From Trichomonas vaginalis G3 (lineage: Eukaryota > Parabasalia > Trichomonadida > Trichomonadidae): DNA of 64,000 nt. The position numbers and the translations under genes are program-made. A model generated the notes under the pieces. The model made no database searches. It was not told the origin of the DNA and saw only the letters and a program-made list of their open reading frames with translations. Positions within the stretch are counted from its first letter, which is position 1, and the number at the start of each line of letters is the position of its first letter. Positions 20,101 to 28,958 of this stretch are shown here, one piece after another. The stretch spans positions 9,668,268 to 9,732,267 of the forward strand of contig NC_067206.1 of the NCBI RefSeq assembly GCF_026262505.1, written 5' to 3'.

Positions 20101-20236
20101 TTTCTGGTGCATCGACTTCGTAGATCTTCTGATCTTCCCAAGTCTTGTTGATTTCTTGTTCATAGCCCTTGAGCTCGTCAACACGTGACTGCCAAAGCTG
20201 ATTTTCTTCATTCGATTTCTCACGTTTGTTCGACAT
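17114..20236 (-). CDS. Cytosolic leucyl-tRNA synthetase
   Basis: A 1040-residue class Ia synthetase of the eukaryotic/archaeal type; it charges tRNA-Leu in the cytosol. The HIGH-type motif HLGH sits at about residues 67-70 in PYMNGRLHLGH and the KMSKS loop in NKKMSKSEGNF near residue 697. Between them lies the large editing domain (CP1), including TLRPETMIGQTNYWV. WACSRQYGLGTRLPF is the typical synthetic-site signature after it. The frame extends 54 codons upstream, but MSNKREKSNEENQ is the likely start: a TCACTTTTTTT initiator lies about 36 bp upstream of it and the extension has no family match. Codon use is richer in G/C-ending codons than neighbours, as in highly expressed trichomonad genes. 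It appears intact. Confidence 0.97.
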   Translation of the reverse strand: MSNKREKSNEENQLWQSRVDELKGYEQEINKTWEDQKIYEVDAPETGSNEDHYMITFPFPYMNGRLHLGHLFTISKAEFAVRYQRMKGKKALFPFAFHCTGMPIKASADKLKRELETGHAIKAADSSKALKSKMASKTEKNASQVEIMKHIGVPENEIPEFVDPLKWLHYFPPYGVKDMKQFGAAVDWRRSFITTDVNPYFDAFVKWQFRILKEKGYVVKDKRPTICDPSNDQPCMDHDRSSGEGVQPTNYTLIKMQLVDPVKVDERFSQCGDAKVFLLAATLRPETMIGQTNYWVKPGETYDVVKAKNLNEYYVAGTRCVQNLIAQEYVEKADPIFELESNKLFGAECTTPSIKGAIRGFPLEGILMTKGTGIVTCVASDAPADLQGILDLKKNKPMREKYGINLDWFNFEIVKIINSPKYGDFAAEATIKEVDADPAFKKATKAEKLEEAKHRAYMDGFNNGTMIYGPFEGKPVKEAKELAKKQMIAEGSAIDYYEPDTTVIARTGAECVVCLMDQWYLLYGTPEWKQQVVDHFATMECYHPEIREKFKACFDWLSAWACSRQYGLGTRLPFDEQYLIDSLSDSTIYTAFYTISHLLQGDLEGSKPGICGIKPELVNDDFFNYVFRDGPMPTTIPEDLLKKCKREFEFFYPCSCRVSGKDLVTNHLTMWLYNHAAVFDPKYYPLAVRANGFLNLNNKKMSKSEGNFLTVVESIEKYSVSATRIALADAGDGSADANFTDITAKGAMARLFNLINVIKFPPQESRNEIENFFDKLFDAKLAKIITDTDNAYAKMAYKDALKACFFDLQNAWSDYNSSLEGVPISSILREKYINYSLLLLTPIAPQFTDYCWTKLLGHEKSIVLEPFPSSWSYDGRLFFEERFLQKTYKTIGFRIKKGKQLNTAAVFIKNDFTEVQLHVLAILRKHWDQKNNQFDDQTVMKEIQADEVLSKANKKEYMAFLNFYKEAVPEFGPFLLADKPEINQVELCNNNKSWFTKQLSAQGITNLEFYDSVPEGDLWDKTIVEQAQVYIPTANVILVQ

Positions 20237-20553
20237 GATTTTTGAATAAATTCTTAGCCACACAAAAAAAGTGACGCTAAATTTTGTAAACTCGAATCCA
20301 TTCAATCGGCATCTGAAAATTGGAGAACAGAATAAAAAACATTTTATTTCCATAGGACGAGTCATTTCACCCAAAATTTCATATAAAAATTCGATCAAAT
20401 ATGAGAATAGTCACAAAAAAACGCGAAAAAAAGAGTTCTCTATTAGTACATAGGCATTATTACATTAATATTCAATGGAAATGATATGCAAATGAAATGA
20501 AAATGACTAACTAATCGATATTTTTTAACAAATAAACAGAACAAAATAAGAAT
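20237..20553. other. Intergenic region with the synthetase initiator
   Basis: Contains, on the minus strand, TCACTTTTTTTGTG around 20272, a good trichomonad initiator for the synthetase, and AT-rich DNA 3' of the next gene. No gene seen. Confidence 0.55.
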
Positions 20554-21339
20554 TTAGTTTGTTGGAAGGTCTTTCCAATTCTTAAGGATTTTTGTCAAGT
20601 CTTGCTGCATGTTGATGAAATCTTCAATTGAAAATTCTTTTGGAGCAGGTAATGGCAAAGAAGAAGTAAGTAAACTTGGCGATGAAGCAATTTGAGCTAA
20701 GTTATTCTTTGCTGCAGCTGGCGGAGGTTGAATATTATTGTTAGAAATTGTTCTTCCTCCAATTTTAACATTAACGGTGTGTTCTGGAGGTCTATTTGCA
20801 TTAATAGGATATTGTTCAAAGAACCAAGTGAAATCCATTCTCATCTGCTTCTCATAATTTTGAACAAAGATATGTAATTCTTCCATTGTATAGTTTTCTG
20901 GTCTTTTAAGTTTGGAAAGTTCTTTTGGAACCAAAGATGAATGTGCTAGGTTTTCAACTTCAGTTGCTTTATAGATCGGTACAAAAAAGTGGTTTACGTA
21001 TTTAGTAACAGCTTCAAATAAGCCCAATTTAGCTGCATAGCACATAGCAGCAATATCCATTGCAACATTTGATGGCACTTCTTTAGAAGCAAAAATCTGA
21101 TTTAGATTTGCTTGTACATTCTTAATACTCGTCATTAAATAGTCGATAGCTTGTTCCTTATCGTAAGATGAACAAATCATTGTAACGTTTTCGAATGCAG
21201 AAGGATATTTTTTCAATGAAATATTGCTTCTTAATGTATTGCTTGAATGTTGAAGGATTGTTGCTGTTTTTTTATACTCGCTACTTAAATAAGCATTAAG
21301 TACTTGAATTTGATTCTTTGCATCGTCGAGTTTTCCCAT
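20554..21339 (-). CDS. IST1-like protein (tentative ESCRT-III regulator)
   Basis: 261 residues from MGKLDDAKNQIQVL. An N-terminal helical region of about 130 residues (NTLRSNISLKKYPSAFENV, MDIAAMCYAAKLGLFEAVTKYV) follows the pattern of the IST1/DUF292 helical bundle. A Pro/Ala/Ser-rich linker and a short C-terminal helix (FSIEDFINMQQDLTKIL) follow, which in IST1 proteins would carry an MIT-interacting motif. IST1 regulates Vps4 and endosomal ESCRT-III. Resemblance is by eye only; without a profile search it may be another helical protein. The ATG at 21339 is preferred over one 21 codons upstream since TCATCG lies 19 bp before it. Divergent from the hotdog gene with 38 bp between start codons. 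Confidence 0.5.
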   Translation of the reverse strand: MGKLDDAKNQIQVLNAYLSSEYKKTATILQHSSNTLRSNISLKKYPSAFENVTMICSSYDKEQAIDYLMTSIKNVQANLNQIFASKEVPSNVAMDIAAMCYAAKLGLFEAVTKYVNHFFVPIYKATEVENLAHSSLVPKELSKLKRPENYTMEELHIFVQNYEKQMRMDFTWFFEQYPINANRPPEHTVNVKIGGRTISNNNIQPPPAAAKNNLAQIASSPSLLTSSLPLPAPKEFSIEDFINMQQDLTKILKNWKDLPTN

Positions 21340-21377
21340 TTTGCCAAATTTTTTCGATGATTTTTTGTCACTTTTTA
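21340..21377. promoter_or_regulatory. Compact divergent promoter with two initiators
   Basis: Only 38 bp separate the ATGs of two divergent genes. Plus strand: TCACTTTTTAATG, leader about 8 nt. Minus strand: TCATCGAAAAAA, leader about 19 nt. The two predicted transcript starts (about 21370 and 21358) lie 12 bp apart on opposite strands. Confidence 0.55.
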
Positions 21378-21782
21378 ATGTTATCTTTATCCAAAACCTC
21401 ATTTTTCTCTAAAGCCATAGATTTATCTAAATATGTTCAACTCAACAAGATTTTTAAAACAGAAGTAGAGACAGTAATAGGTTTAACAGTTAACAGAACA
21501 GGTAAAAAAGGAAATGATGTTTTATCTACACCAGGAATGCTCGACGAAATGGATAATTTTGTTATTAATGTATCAAATAGCTTTTTACCACGAGGAAATG
21601 CATCAAAGGTAAGATCAATTAAATTAACACACAAGAAACCTTTAATGCATGGACAAAAATTCACCTTAGAAACATCAGCTATCAAAACTACTGACAGATT
21701 TATTGATTTTTCAATCAAAGCTATAAATCCTCTCAAAAATGAAGTTATAGGTGACGCATTAATCCAGGTTGAAGTCTGCTAA
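21378..21782 (+). CDS. Hotdog-fold thioesterase-like protein, possible hydrogenosomal presequence
   Basis: 134 residues from the ATG directly after the initiator TCACTTTTTA. The segment DVLSTPGMLDEMDNF followed by alternating strands (KLTHKKPLMHGQKFTLET, FIDFSIKAINP, VIGDALIQVEV) matches the helix-then-sheet layout of hotdog enzymes of the fluoroacetyl-CoA-thioesterase-like group. Substrate cannot be told. The N-terminus MLSLSKTSFFSKAIDLSKY starts MLS and is rich in Ser/Lys/Phe like trichomonad hydrogenosomal presequences, though it has no Arg near the expected cleavage site. Function and location are inference. Confidence 0.6.
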   Translation: MLSLSKTSFFSKAIDLSKYVQLNKIFKTEVETVIGLTVNRTGKKGNDVLSTPGMLDEMDNFVINVSNSFLPRGNASKVRSIKLTHKKPLMHGQKFTLETSAIKTTDRFIDFSIKAINPLKNEVIGDALIQVEVC

Positions 21783-22044
21783 GTCGTTTATTTATTATGT
21801 TACGCAATCTATCGAATAAAAATCATTCTGTTCTTTATTTAATTTAATTTAAAAAAAAATATATGAAGATTGAACAAATCTAAATAATTTTTTAAAATAT
21901 TTATGCACTTCTTGAATCTTTTACTATATTGAAAAGTTTTTCAAGAATCTATAAAGATTTAATCTTAATATATATATATAGATTTTGTTTACTTGTTTAT
22001 TTCACTGAAAGATATGAGCATTCAAATCTAGTCCAATTGTTACT

Positions 22045-23823
22045 TTAATTCAAAATATTATGTGATTTCATGAGATTTTCAATATGTTTCATATAATTTT
22101 TAGATTCATTGCATAAAGGAGTTTTGCCTTCATTATCTTTTGCATTTATATCAGCACCATGCAAAACAAGTAATTCTATCCCTTCATTTTTTTTCCATGA
22201 CTCTGCTGAATAATGCAGTGCTGTTTTTCCTTTATTGTCTCTTGCATTGATATCAACGCCATGCAAAATAAGCGTTCTCTTCATTTACGTTGATGTCAGA
22301 ACCAAGCGATATCAGCAGTTCAACTAACTCTAAACTTTCAATCCAAACAGCTTGTTGAAGCGGTGTTCTATTATCGAAACTATCTCTTGTATTAATATCA
22401 ATTCCTTTTGATATTAGGTACTTCGCCGTTTTTACACAATTATTCTGAATTGCGATATGAAGTAAATCATCTCCGCCGATATTTTTAGATCTAATATCAG
22501 CACCATTTGAAATAAGAAATTCAACAAATTCCAAAAAATCATTCTGCACTGCTAGACGCAAAGCTAAAGTTCTATTATTATCTATTTTTTCGATATTTGC
22601 ACCATGCAATAATAGCAATTTTACAATGTCCATTCGATTATTTTCTATTGCAATATAAAGCGCCGTTTTCCCATTTTTTGTGAATCTTGATCCAACATTA
22701 GCTCCATGTAATAAAAGTAATTCTGCGACATCTTTTTTGTTATATTCTACGGCAATATGAAGTGGTGCTCTTCCAAAGTATTTGAGGGTTGAATTTACAT
22801 CGGCACCATGTGAGATAAGAAATTCCACTATATCTGCAGAACAATTTTTTACAGCATTATGGAACATCCGTTCGCTATTATAGCGACTATTAATATTATT
22901 AAAGTCAACTCCAAGTAAGGATATATATTGCAATAGAGATTGGCTATTAAAATTTAGGGAATCAATAAAATGCCGTTCTATATCATTAATTTGATATAAA
23001 TAAACGAAAAATGCCTGAATGTTATTGAATTCAATACAGTCTTTAGACTGGATTTCTAAATCATACTCATTCACCAAAAATGTTACAAAATCAATGTTAT
23101 GAGAAGCAATTGCATATCTCATGCATTCATTATCAGGTATATGAAATTTCAAGCATTCGTTCAAAATATCTGGCTTTCCGCTTAAAAATGATAATGAAAG
23201 GCAGTTGCTGGAGATTTGTAGATTGCATTTTGTTCTTAAAAATTTGAAACAATTAACTGCACCATAATAGCAACATAAATCTAAAAGTGAGTAATCTTCT
23301 TTTGTTCTTAGATTAACCCTTAAATAATAAGATATTATTTTCGGTTTGATATCGAAATAATCCATATTAGAAATGATAATACACGATTTTAAATCATCAT
23401 TCATTATTGATTTATAGATTGTAGATGCTTCAGTAACATTTAGTGAATCATAAATGCTTTCATAATATATTAGATCGTCATCGAAATACATTTTCTTGAA
23501 ATAAATTCCGTACTCTTTGTTTACTAAATACTGAAAAAATTGTGAAATTTTAGATATTTTTTTGGATGATATTTTTCGTAAATCTTTTTGAATAAAGTCC
23601 AATAGGATTTTAAGTAACGATTATTGTAGTAAAATGCATTTGAAATAATTATACAAATTTTGGATGAGGATATTAAATTTGTATTGATCATCTTGTTATC
23701 GATCTCTGCGTAAAAGTTGTTGATCTCATCTTCTTCAACCATATTTAGTCTATATAATTTTCTAGTAATGTCAATATAATCTTTGTTTAAGTTCATTAGT
23801 TCCATATATACTTCATCCTTCAT
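22045..23823 (-). pseudogene. Ankyrin-repeat protein gene (trichomonad DUF3447-like family), frame broken
   Basis: A host gene of roughly 590 codons. The N-terminal part (MKDEVYMELMNLNKDYIDI..., NSF-type helices, then SLLDLCCYYGAVNCFKFL) is the cap found in the large trichomonad ankyrin family. About ten ankyrin repeats follow (ADVNSTLKYFGRAPLHIAVEYNKK, GKTALYIAIENNRMDIVKLLLLHGANI, etc.). The coding text changes frame twice: between 23524 and 23602 near the N-terminus and between 22253 and 22284 near the C-terminus. Otherwise it is well preserved, so it is either a young pseudogene or carries two sequence errors. TCATAATTCC directly before the first ATG is a good initiator. Ankyrin proteins act as protein-binding scaffolds; the partner is unknown. 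Confidence 0.8.
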
Positions 23824-24758
23824 GGAATTATGACAAAATTTTTGTTAATTATCGTCGTTACCCTTAGACAAATTTAAAAATTTAGAAAATAAGATTTTAA
23901 TGTTTGAACTATATAAATCATAAATGGCCTTTAATTTCTGTCTCTTTTAGAAACTTCTCAAAATGTTATAAATCGTGTAAACATTTTAAAAGTTTATTTG
24001 TCCCGGATAATTATAAATTAATGTTAGTTTATCATCTTTTTTGGCCCAAAAAAGCCTCAAAACGATTATTTTGAATTGAATTTGGCCTATTTTGGGGCCA
24101 CACTTATTTAGGGGATGGTAACGATTATTTCAGCGTGTGAAACATGCATTTGATATATTTTAATAATAAAATCTATTATTTTCCAATCTGACTAAAATTG
24201 AGATTTGAATCTGCTACAAATAAAAATAAAAATAAAACAGAAAACAATTCAACATCAGATGGCGGTACTATCATTGGTCAAGCTCCAGCGTAGGGTTGTA
24301 CATAGTGGGACGCTTTTTTTCGCCTAGTGGCACGAGCGCCTAAAGACAACAACAAAGATAATAAAGAAAACAAGGATGAAGATACAATTGGTGAAGAACT
24401 ACTTCTTGATGGAAACGACGATCCTATTGTTGATGTTAAGATGAGTATTTCTACAATACTTTGTGAAAGGTCAGAACATATTAAATGTTATCCAGGTGAT
24501 GACAAAAAGAAATGATTTTGATACTATTATTTTTATTGAATTTTGTATATTTATTAAATGTATATTAAATATAAATTTTTCCAAATGTTTTATAAATAAA
24601 TTATCATTACACTAACCAGACATCAATAATAGAGATGCGATTTTCCAAAAAAAAATTAGCCCTGGGATGCCAAAACCGCTACGGTTTTGGAAAATTTGGG
24701 ATAAACTTTGACACTTTTTTGTGAGATGTACGTTTATTCAGTGATTTATAATAATAAA
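23824..24758. other. Intergenic region with a perfect short hairpin and a relic acidic ORF
   Basis: Holds the initiator region of the ankyrin gene, then AT-rich DNA, a 62-codon frame (24327-24515, MARAPKDNNKDNKENKDED...) that reads like the tail of an acidic protein but has no clear start or family, and at about 24674-24694 a perfect palindrome CCAAAACCG-CTA-CGGTTTTGG. No firm gene. Confidence 0.45.
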
Positions 24759-25070
24759 TTATTTGGGTCCAATAGATTTTATATATTCTCTTATATTATC
24801 TTTTGCAACTGAGAGTGCAGAATATCCATTATTAGTCTTTGCTTCTTTATCAGCTCCAACTGAGATAAGATATTTAACAATTTCAAATTGATCATTATAT
24901 GATGCATGAATGAGTGGAGTCCATCCATTATTATCCTTTGCTTCTTTATCAGCTTCAACTGAGATAAGATATTTAACAATTTCAAGATGATCATTATATG
25001 ATGCACGAATGAGTGGAGTCCATCCATCATTATCCTTTGCTTCTTTATCAGCTTCAACTGAGATAAGATA
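24759..25070 (-). pseudogene. 3' fragment of a second ankyrin-repeat gene, cut by mariner
   Basis: Three ankyrin repeats of exactly 33 codons (EADKEAKDNDGWTPLIRASY type) ending ...IKSIGPK and a stop. The repeats are nearly identical in DNA as well, so they arose by recent tandem duplication. At 25071 the ankyrin text stops and a TA followed by a mariner end begins, so the 5' part is displaced. It belongs to a different ankyrin family from 22045-23823. Confidence 0.8.
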
Positions 25071-25430
25071 TAGGGTGTCCAAAGGTGTGTTTAGCACAAA
25101 CCTGAATACTGCGAATAGAAATAAACAAGTTACATATATATAAAGTTTATTTAAATATAATCACCATTGGATTCAATCACGCGTTCGCAGCGATCGATCC
25201 AGGCTTGAAAGACACGCTTTAAATCATCATGAGAAAATTGCTCAAATTGCTCTCTTACAAAATTTTCAAGATCATCTGGACTCGCGAATTCGCGTCCTTC
25301 AGCTCTCTTTTTTAGCATGCCGAATAAATAAAAGTCAGAGGGTGCAATATCAGGTGAATAAATTGGGTTTGGAACAACTTTGACATTGTTTTCCACCAAG
25401 TAATTCATTACCTTATGACTTTTGTGAAGT
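25071..25430 (-). mobile_element. Mariner transposon, 3' part, interrupted by element C
   Basis: TA then GGGTGTCCAAAGGTGTG at 25073 looks like the terminal repeat, abutting the ankyrin gene at the TA that mariners duplicate. On the minus strand, HKSHKVMNYL...NPIYSPDIAPSDFYLFGMLKK...VFQAWIDRCERVIESNGDYI is the C-terminal third of a mariner transposase, including the last Asp of the D,D34D triad in SPDIAPSDF. Mariners (Tvmar1) are abundant in T. vaginalis. The coding text stops at about 25430, where element C starts. The rest of the mariner would be beyond element C and is not seen before the assembly gap. Confidence 0.85.
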
Positions 25431-25652
25431 TAGTATGGTTAAGTTGGGTACTGTGGCACTGCGCGCCTCCGTACACCACTTAACGGTTTTGACACTTTAC
25501 GAAACCGGTAACGTATATTTTACAACACAAACGACAACACTAACTTAACCTTAAATATTTACAAAACCGCCACCCACTTCACTAACAAACTCACTAATGT
25601 AAAAAAATAAACGTTCTCACTATCGTTCTCACTAACGACTTCACTAATGTTC

Positions 25653-25937
25653 TCATAAATTTTCCTCAATACCTTCATCATCAGTGTTAACCCTATTGTA
25701 GTCATACTTGAAGCCATAAACTTTCTCTAACTTCTTAACATACAATTTACATAACTTACCTTCGTCATCATATGGTTTAATGATATAACTATTTCTATCT
25801 TTATAAACAGTCAATGAAAAGTCAACTGGTCTCGGATGTATTTGAAAGAACATGTTATGCTCAGGAAGGAAGAATAAATGTTTAAATGTATGTTTGTTAT
25901 ATTTTTCGATTTGTATGAGTTGCTTTTGTTCTGTCAT
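25653..25937 (-). CDS. Unknown small protein of element C (94 residues)
   Basis: Starts MTEQKQLIQIEKYNKHTFKH after a TTTTTATTT block. Mixed beta/charged text with aromatic residues (HNMFFQIHPRPVDFSLTVYKD), acidic C-terminus. No family recognised. It is the last gene at the left end, with the iterated palindrome about 100 bp upstream of its start, so it could be under that site's control. Open throughout. Confidence 0.5.
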   Translation of the reverse strand: MTEQKQLIQIEKYNKHTFKHLFFLPEHNMFFQIHPRPVDFSLTVYKDRNSYIIKPYDDEGKLCKLYVKKLEKVYGFKYDYNRVNTDDEGIEENL

Positions 25938-26039
25938 TTACATCCAAATAAAAATTTTCAGTAAAATAAAAAATAAACTTAAAAATAAATGATATCACCA
26001 CCCTCACACGTATGAAAACATAGCACAAAAATAAATTTA

Positions 26040-26085
26040 GGTGAAGTGGTGAGATCTCACCTCTTTTTTCACCTGTTTTTTCACC
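26040..26085. promoter_or_regulatory. Iterated palindrome (operator- or iteron-like), site 1 in element C
   Basis: Half-site GGTGA at 26040 and 26048, then GATC at 26053-26056, then TCACC at 26057, 26069 and 26081. The core GGTGAGATCTCACC is a perfect 14-bp palindrome and the further TCACC copies are exactly 12 bp apart. The same layout occurs at 34536 and, with GGTTA half-sites, at 44264. It lies upstream of the 94-residue gene. Confidence 0.65.
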
Positions 26086-26102
26086 CTGTTGAATTCATTG
26101 CT

Positions 26103-26339
26103 TTATAACTCTCTTCCTTTCTCCAACTCTTCTAACTTCTTCTTAAGTTCAGCAATGTTGTCCTCATGAAGTTTAATCTTCCTTAATATACCTTCTCTAT
26201 CTAATGGTTGCTTTATCTTTCTAAACTGAACTCTACCATCCTTCATAGTATGAATGTAAAAACCTTCTGGAATAGTTCCTGATTTAATGTATTCTACCAA
26301 AAACTTTTGTTTCATTGCTTCAGTGACTTTATTTGTCAT
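26103..26339 (-). CDS. Small coiled-coil protein of element C (78 residues)
   Basis: Starts MTNKVTEAMKQKFLVEY (an upstream in-frame non-ATG codon is not used). The middle GFYIHTMKDGRVQFRK resembles a short beta hairpin, and the end (ILRKIKLHEDNIAELKKKLEELEKGREL) is a clear coiled coil. No known family. Preceded by TTTTTATTTGATT. It ends about 20 bp from the iterated palindrome. The 144-residue gene at 28479 carries a similar 'GIQHPFYYVSQSKDGKIYVRKRK' hairpin, so the two may share a module. Confidence 0.5.
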   Translation of the reverse strand: MTNKVTEAMKQKFLVEYIKSGTIPEGFYIHTMKDGRVQFRKIKQPLDREGILRKIKLHEDNIAELKKKLEELEKGREL

Positions 26340-26388
26340 TTCAATCAAATAAAAATTTTAATATTAAATAAAAAATAACGTTATTTTT

Positions 26389-26847
26389 TCAGTAAGGAAA
26401 CGCAGGAGTTTTACGATTTATTTGAGGAGTAGGTTCTGGTTTAAATATTGGAGTCGGTTTAGGAGTTGACTTTTGAACAGGAGTTTGTACTTCCATAGGT
26501 TCAGGAGTCATTGAAGGTTTTGCTTGTGAAGGCGTTGGTTTTGGCGAAGGTGTTGGAGTTTGTTTAACTTCAGCTACTTCAGTATTATTTACAACATTTG
26601 CTTTATTTCTTTTCAACATCATAACTGCTCCTGCTGTAGCTAGCAAACCTAGTGGGAGACCATATCTTATATAAGGACGTGACCAAATGCTATTTTTGAC
26701 AGGAGCTGGTGGAACACCTAACCTTGGTGAGACTGCTCTTTGCCATTGTGCAGCTCGTAAGAAATATTCAATAGGTGCTCCATAATCGTTTGGTAAAGTT
26801 TGTTTCATAGATGGTGAAGGTTCACGAGAGCTTGATGAAGAACTCAT
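26389..26847 (-). CDS. Pro-rich protein with one membrane span, element C
   Basis: 152 residues. A Ser-rich start (MSSSSSSREPSPSMK), a soluble segment, a single hydrophobic span (YGLPLGLLATAGAVMML, about residues 67-84) and a long Pro/Thr/Lys-rich tail with TPxP repeats. Such a build suits a virion or membrane-anchored linker protein. No enzyme motif. Same strand as the capsid region and 31 bp downstream of it. The start follows TTTATTTTTAAAG. Open throughout. Confidence 0.55.
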   Translation of the reverse strand: MSSSSSSREPSPSMKQTLPNDYGAPIEYFLRAAQWQRAVSPRLGVPPAPVKNSIWSRPYIRYGLPLGLLATAGAVMMLKRNKANVVNNTEVAEVKQTPTPSPKPTPSQAKPSMTPEPMEVQTPVQKSTPKPTPIFKPEPTPQINRKTPAFPY

Positions 26848-26877
26848 TTATAAGCTTTAAAAATAAACGTTCATCCT

Positions 26878-28451
26878 TTATTCCTCACTGTCGTCCGTAG
26901 CTAAGTTATAGTCATCTAATCTTATTATTGGGATTCCATTAGCACGCACCTGAATGGCAAAGCAACAATCCCTCATAAATCCAATAAGTGGCTTTGGTAC
27001 ATTTTCAGTTGCTAGTTCAATAGGTCCTTTAACAGACAATTTGTATGTTATTGGAGCAGTAGATGTTTGACCTTGCTGGAAGCAAAAGTCCACTTCTGTT
27101 GGAAAACCACATAAGAAATGTGTGTTGTCATAGCTATCCCATTTATGTTCCACACTACCATCATCCACCAATGACCTCATAACATCTTCATTAACTCCTA
27201 TCATATCATTGTTTGTATTGCAAGCGTTCGCAACCATTTCATAAAATACAGGTCCATATGATTTTTCAGGTTCTGCAGGCATATTTCCATAAGCTCCCAT
27301 GGAAAGCTGAAGATATTTAAACTTAGGGTTCTCAAAATTAACATAATAGTTGTCTTTCTTTCTAAATAGTGCCCAAATACTTTTAACATTAATAGGCGTA
27401 TAAGCTGCTGTAAATGTTGCACTTGAACTATCTGTATTCTTTGAGAATGAACCGTCCATAGGAATCCAATCCATAACTTTAACAGGAAAACATAAAGCCT
27501 CGTTTGTATAATGTTCTACAAGTTCTGTATAAATGTTAGGGTCTAAAGAGAATGACTTTGGATGAATGAAACATTCATTAAAATCCATCTTTGTTCGAAA
27601 TAGTTGCTGGTTACAGTTGTAATAGTAACTGTTCCACTAGCTTCTACTGCCTTCGTTATCATAGTGAATGGTTCATTCCATGGAACAAATTTATTTGTCG
27701 GTGGATTTGAATCTGAAGCAAATGCAACTTTAAGAGTTGGATTGAAAGCAATGATATCATTTACAGATATAGATGTGCATTGTAAGGCGTCGCTACTGAA
27801 CTTTACTTTAAGCTGAATGTTTCCTGCAAAAGCTGGAATAAATCGAATAGCTTCTAATGGAAGGAATCTTCTAACAGGAATTCTTAAACGAAGCTTAAAA
27901 TCAAATGATTTTCCTGCTGTAATTGGACCACTAACAATTTGTCCTGTTCTGCATGTTCCCGAATGACTCCATACATCTTCATGTCGAGTCTTTGAGAAAA
28001 CATCTACTTTCTTTATTTGTTCGGTAGTTTGTGAGTTTGAAGTTATATATGCTTCTTCTCTTGCGTTGTCTTGAGAATATACGATACGACCATTTGCAAG
28101 GATTTGATATCCAGCAACTGCATAGAAAGCGTCATCGAAACCAATCCAAAATCCTGGTGGGTTTGTTTTATTGGAACCTGAACCAATTTCTTTATCTACA
28201 ATAAATTGACCTTCCATTTTATACGTAATGAATGTATTGTAAAGGTCCAACATATTTTCACCAGGAGGTGAGAGATTGAATGTTACCCATGTGTTATCTT
28301 TAGCAGTTCCAGGTTGTGATGGAATCTTTGCGTCAGAATATTTTCTATTAGTGTCACCAATTTGAACTGCATTGTCTATGATATCGAAATATGAGCGAAT
28401 CTGATGAATATGCTCTGCTGGAGTAAATTCGTTTAACTGTTCGTTCTGCAT
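26878..28451 (-). pseudogene. Capsid protein region of element C
   Basis: A region of about 520 codons with the texture of a double-jelly-roll capsid protein: FRLRIPVRRFLPLEAIRFIPAFAGNIQLKVKF-like text in the first half is typical of such proteins, and the second half is again beta-rich. Begins MQNEQLNEFTPAEHIHQIRSY. It is much more divergent from the capsid of A than expected within one family, which supports a separate element type. Position between small virion-like genes agrees. It looks broken, about one break. Naming rests on fold-like texture, not on a search. Confidence 0.65.
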
Positions 28452-28478
28452 GTATTTACTTCAGATAAAAATATCTAT

Positions 28479-28913
28479 TTACTTCATTATTCTCACTCTT
28501 CTTCTTGGCATTCGTGGTGGAAGTTGTTTCTTGACATTTTCAATGAACTGTACATTCTCTTTTGTCTCAACTTCTTTCACTGGCGGGTCAGGATTCTTTG
28601 ACTCGGTTTGTTTTTCAATGAAATTCACGAACTTTGCAATAAGCTCTTGGTTCGTTATTGAAAGTACATCTGGCTTCTTTTCTTCTGGTTCTATTGACTT
28701 TTCAGTTTGAACAGAAGGTTTTATATGGGCTTCGTGGACTTCACCCTTGCCATGCACCTTAATGTTGTCGCTTTCTGCATTCGCTAATGGAACCTTTCTT
28801 TTTCTTACGTATATTTTACCATCTTTACTCTGACTTACGTAATAGAAAGGATGTTGTATTCCTCTGGCGTCATTTAATATAATAGACTCTCGCTCTGATT
28901 TTGACAAGCTCAT
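28479..28913 (-). CDS. Unknown basic-tailed protein of element C (144 residues)
   Basis: Starts MSLSKSERESIILNDARG. An early beta-hairpin-like stretch (HPFYYVSQSKDGKIYVRKRKVP), a charged middle, and a strongly basic Pro/Arg end (PPRMPRRRVRIM). Such an end could bind DNA or sit inside a capsid. It lies 27 bp upstream of the capsid region and is divergent from 28959-29219 with about 45 bp between starts. No family recognised. Open throughout. Confidence 0.5.
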   Translation of the reverse strand: MSLSKSERESIILNDARGIQHPFYYVSQSKDGKIYVRKRKVPLANAESDNIKVHGKGEVHEAHIKPSVQTEKSIEPEEKKPDVLSITNQELIAKFVNFIEKQTESKNPDPPVKEVETKENVQFIENVKKQLPPRMPRRRVRIMK

Positions 28914-28958
28914 TTTACATCGGTTAAAGTTTTAATTTTGTTTTTTGTCTGCAGTCAA

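Noticed and set aside
17128-20188. Several frames over 60 codons opposite or shifted within the leucyl-tRNA synthetase gene
   Set aside because: They are shadows caused by strong codon bias in the true frame; none has family or initiator support.
24674-24694. Perfect palindrome CCAAAACCG-CTA-CGGTTTTGG as a terminator or RNA element
   Set aside because: Striking, but isolated and not next to a gene end or T-run; no role can be assigned.
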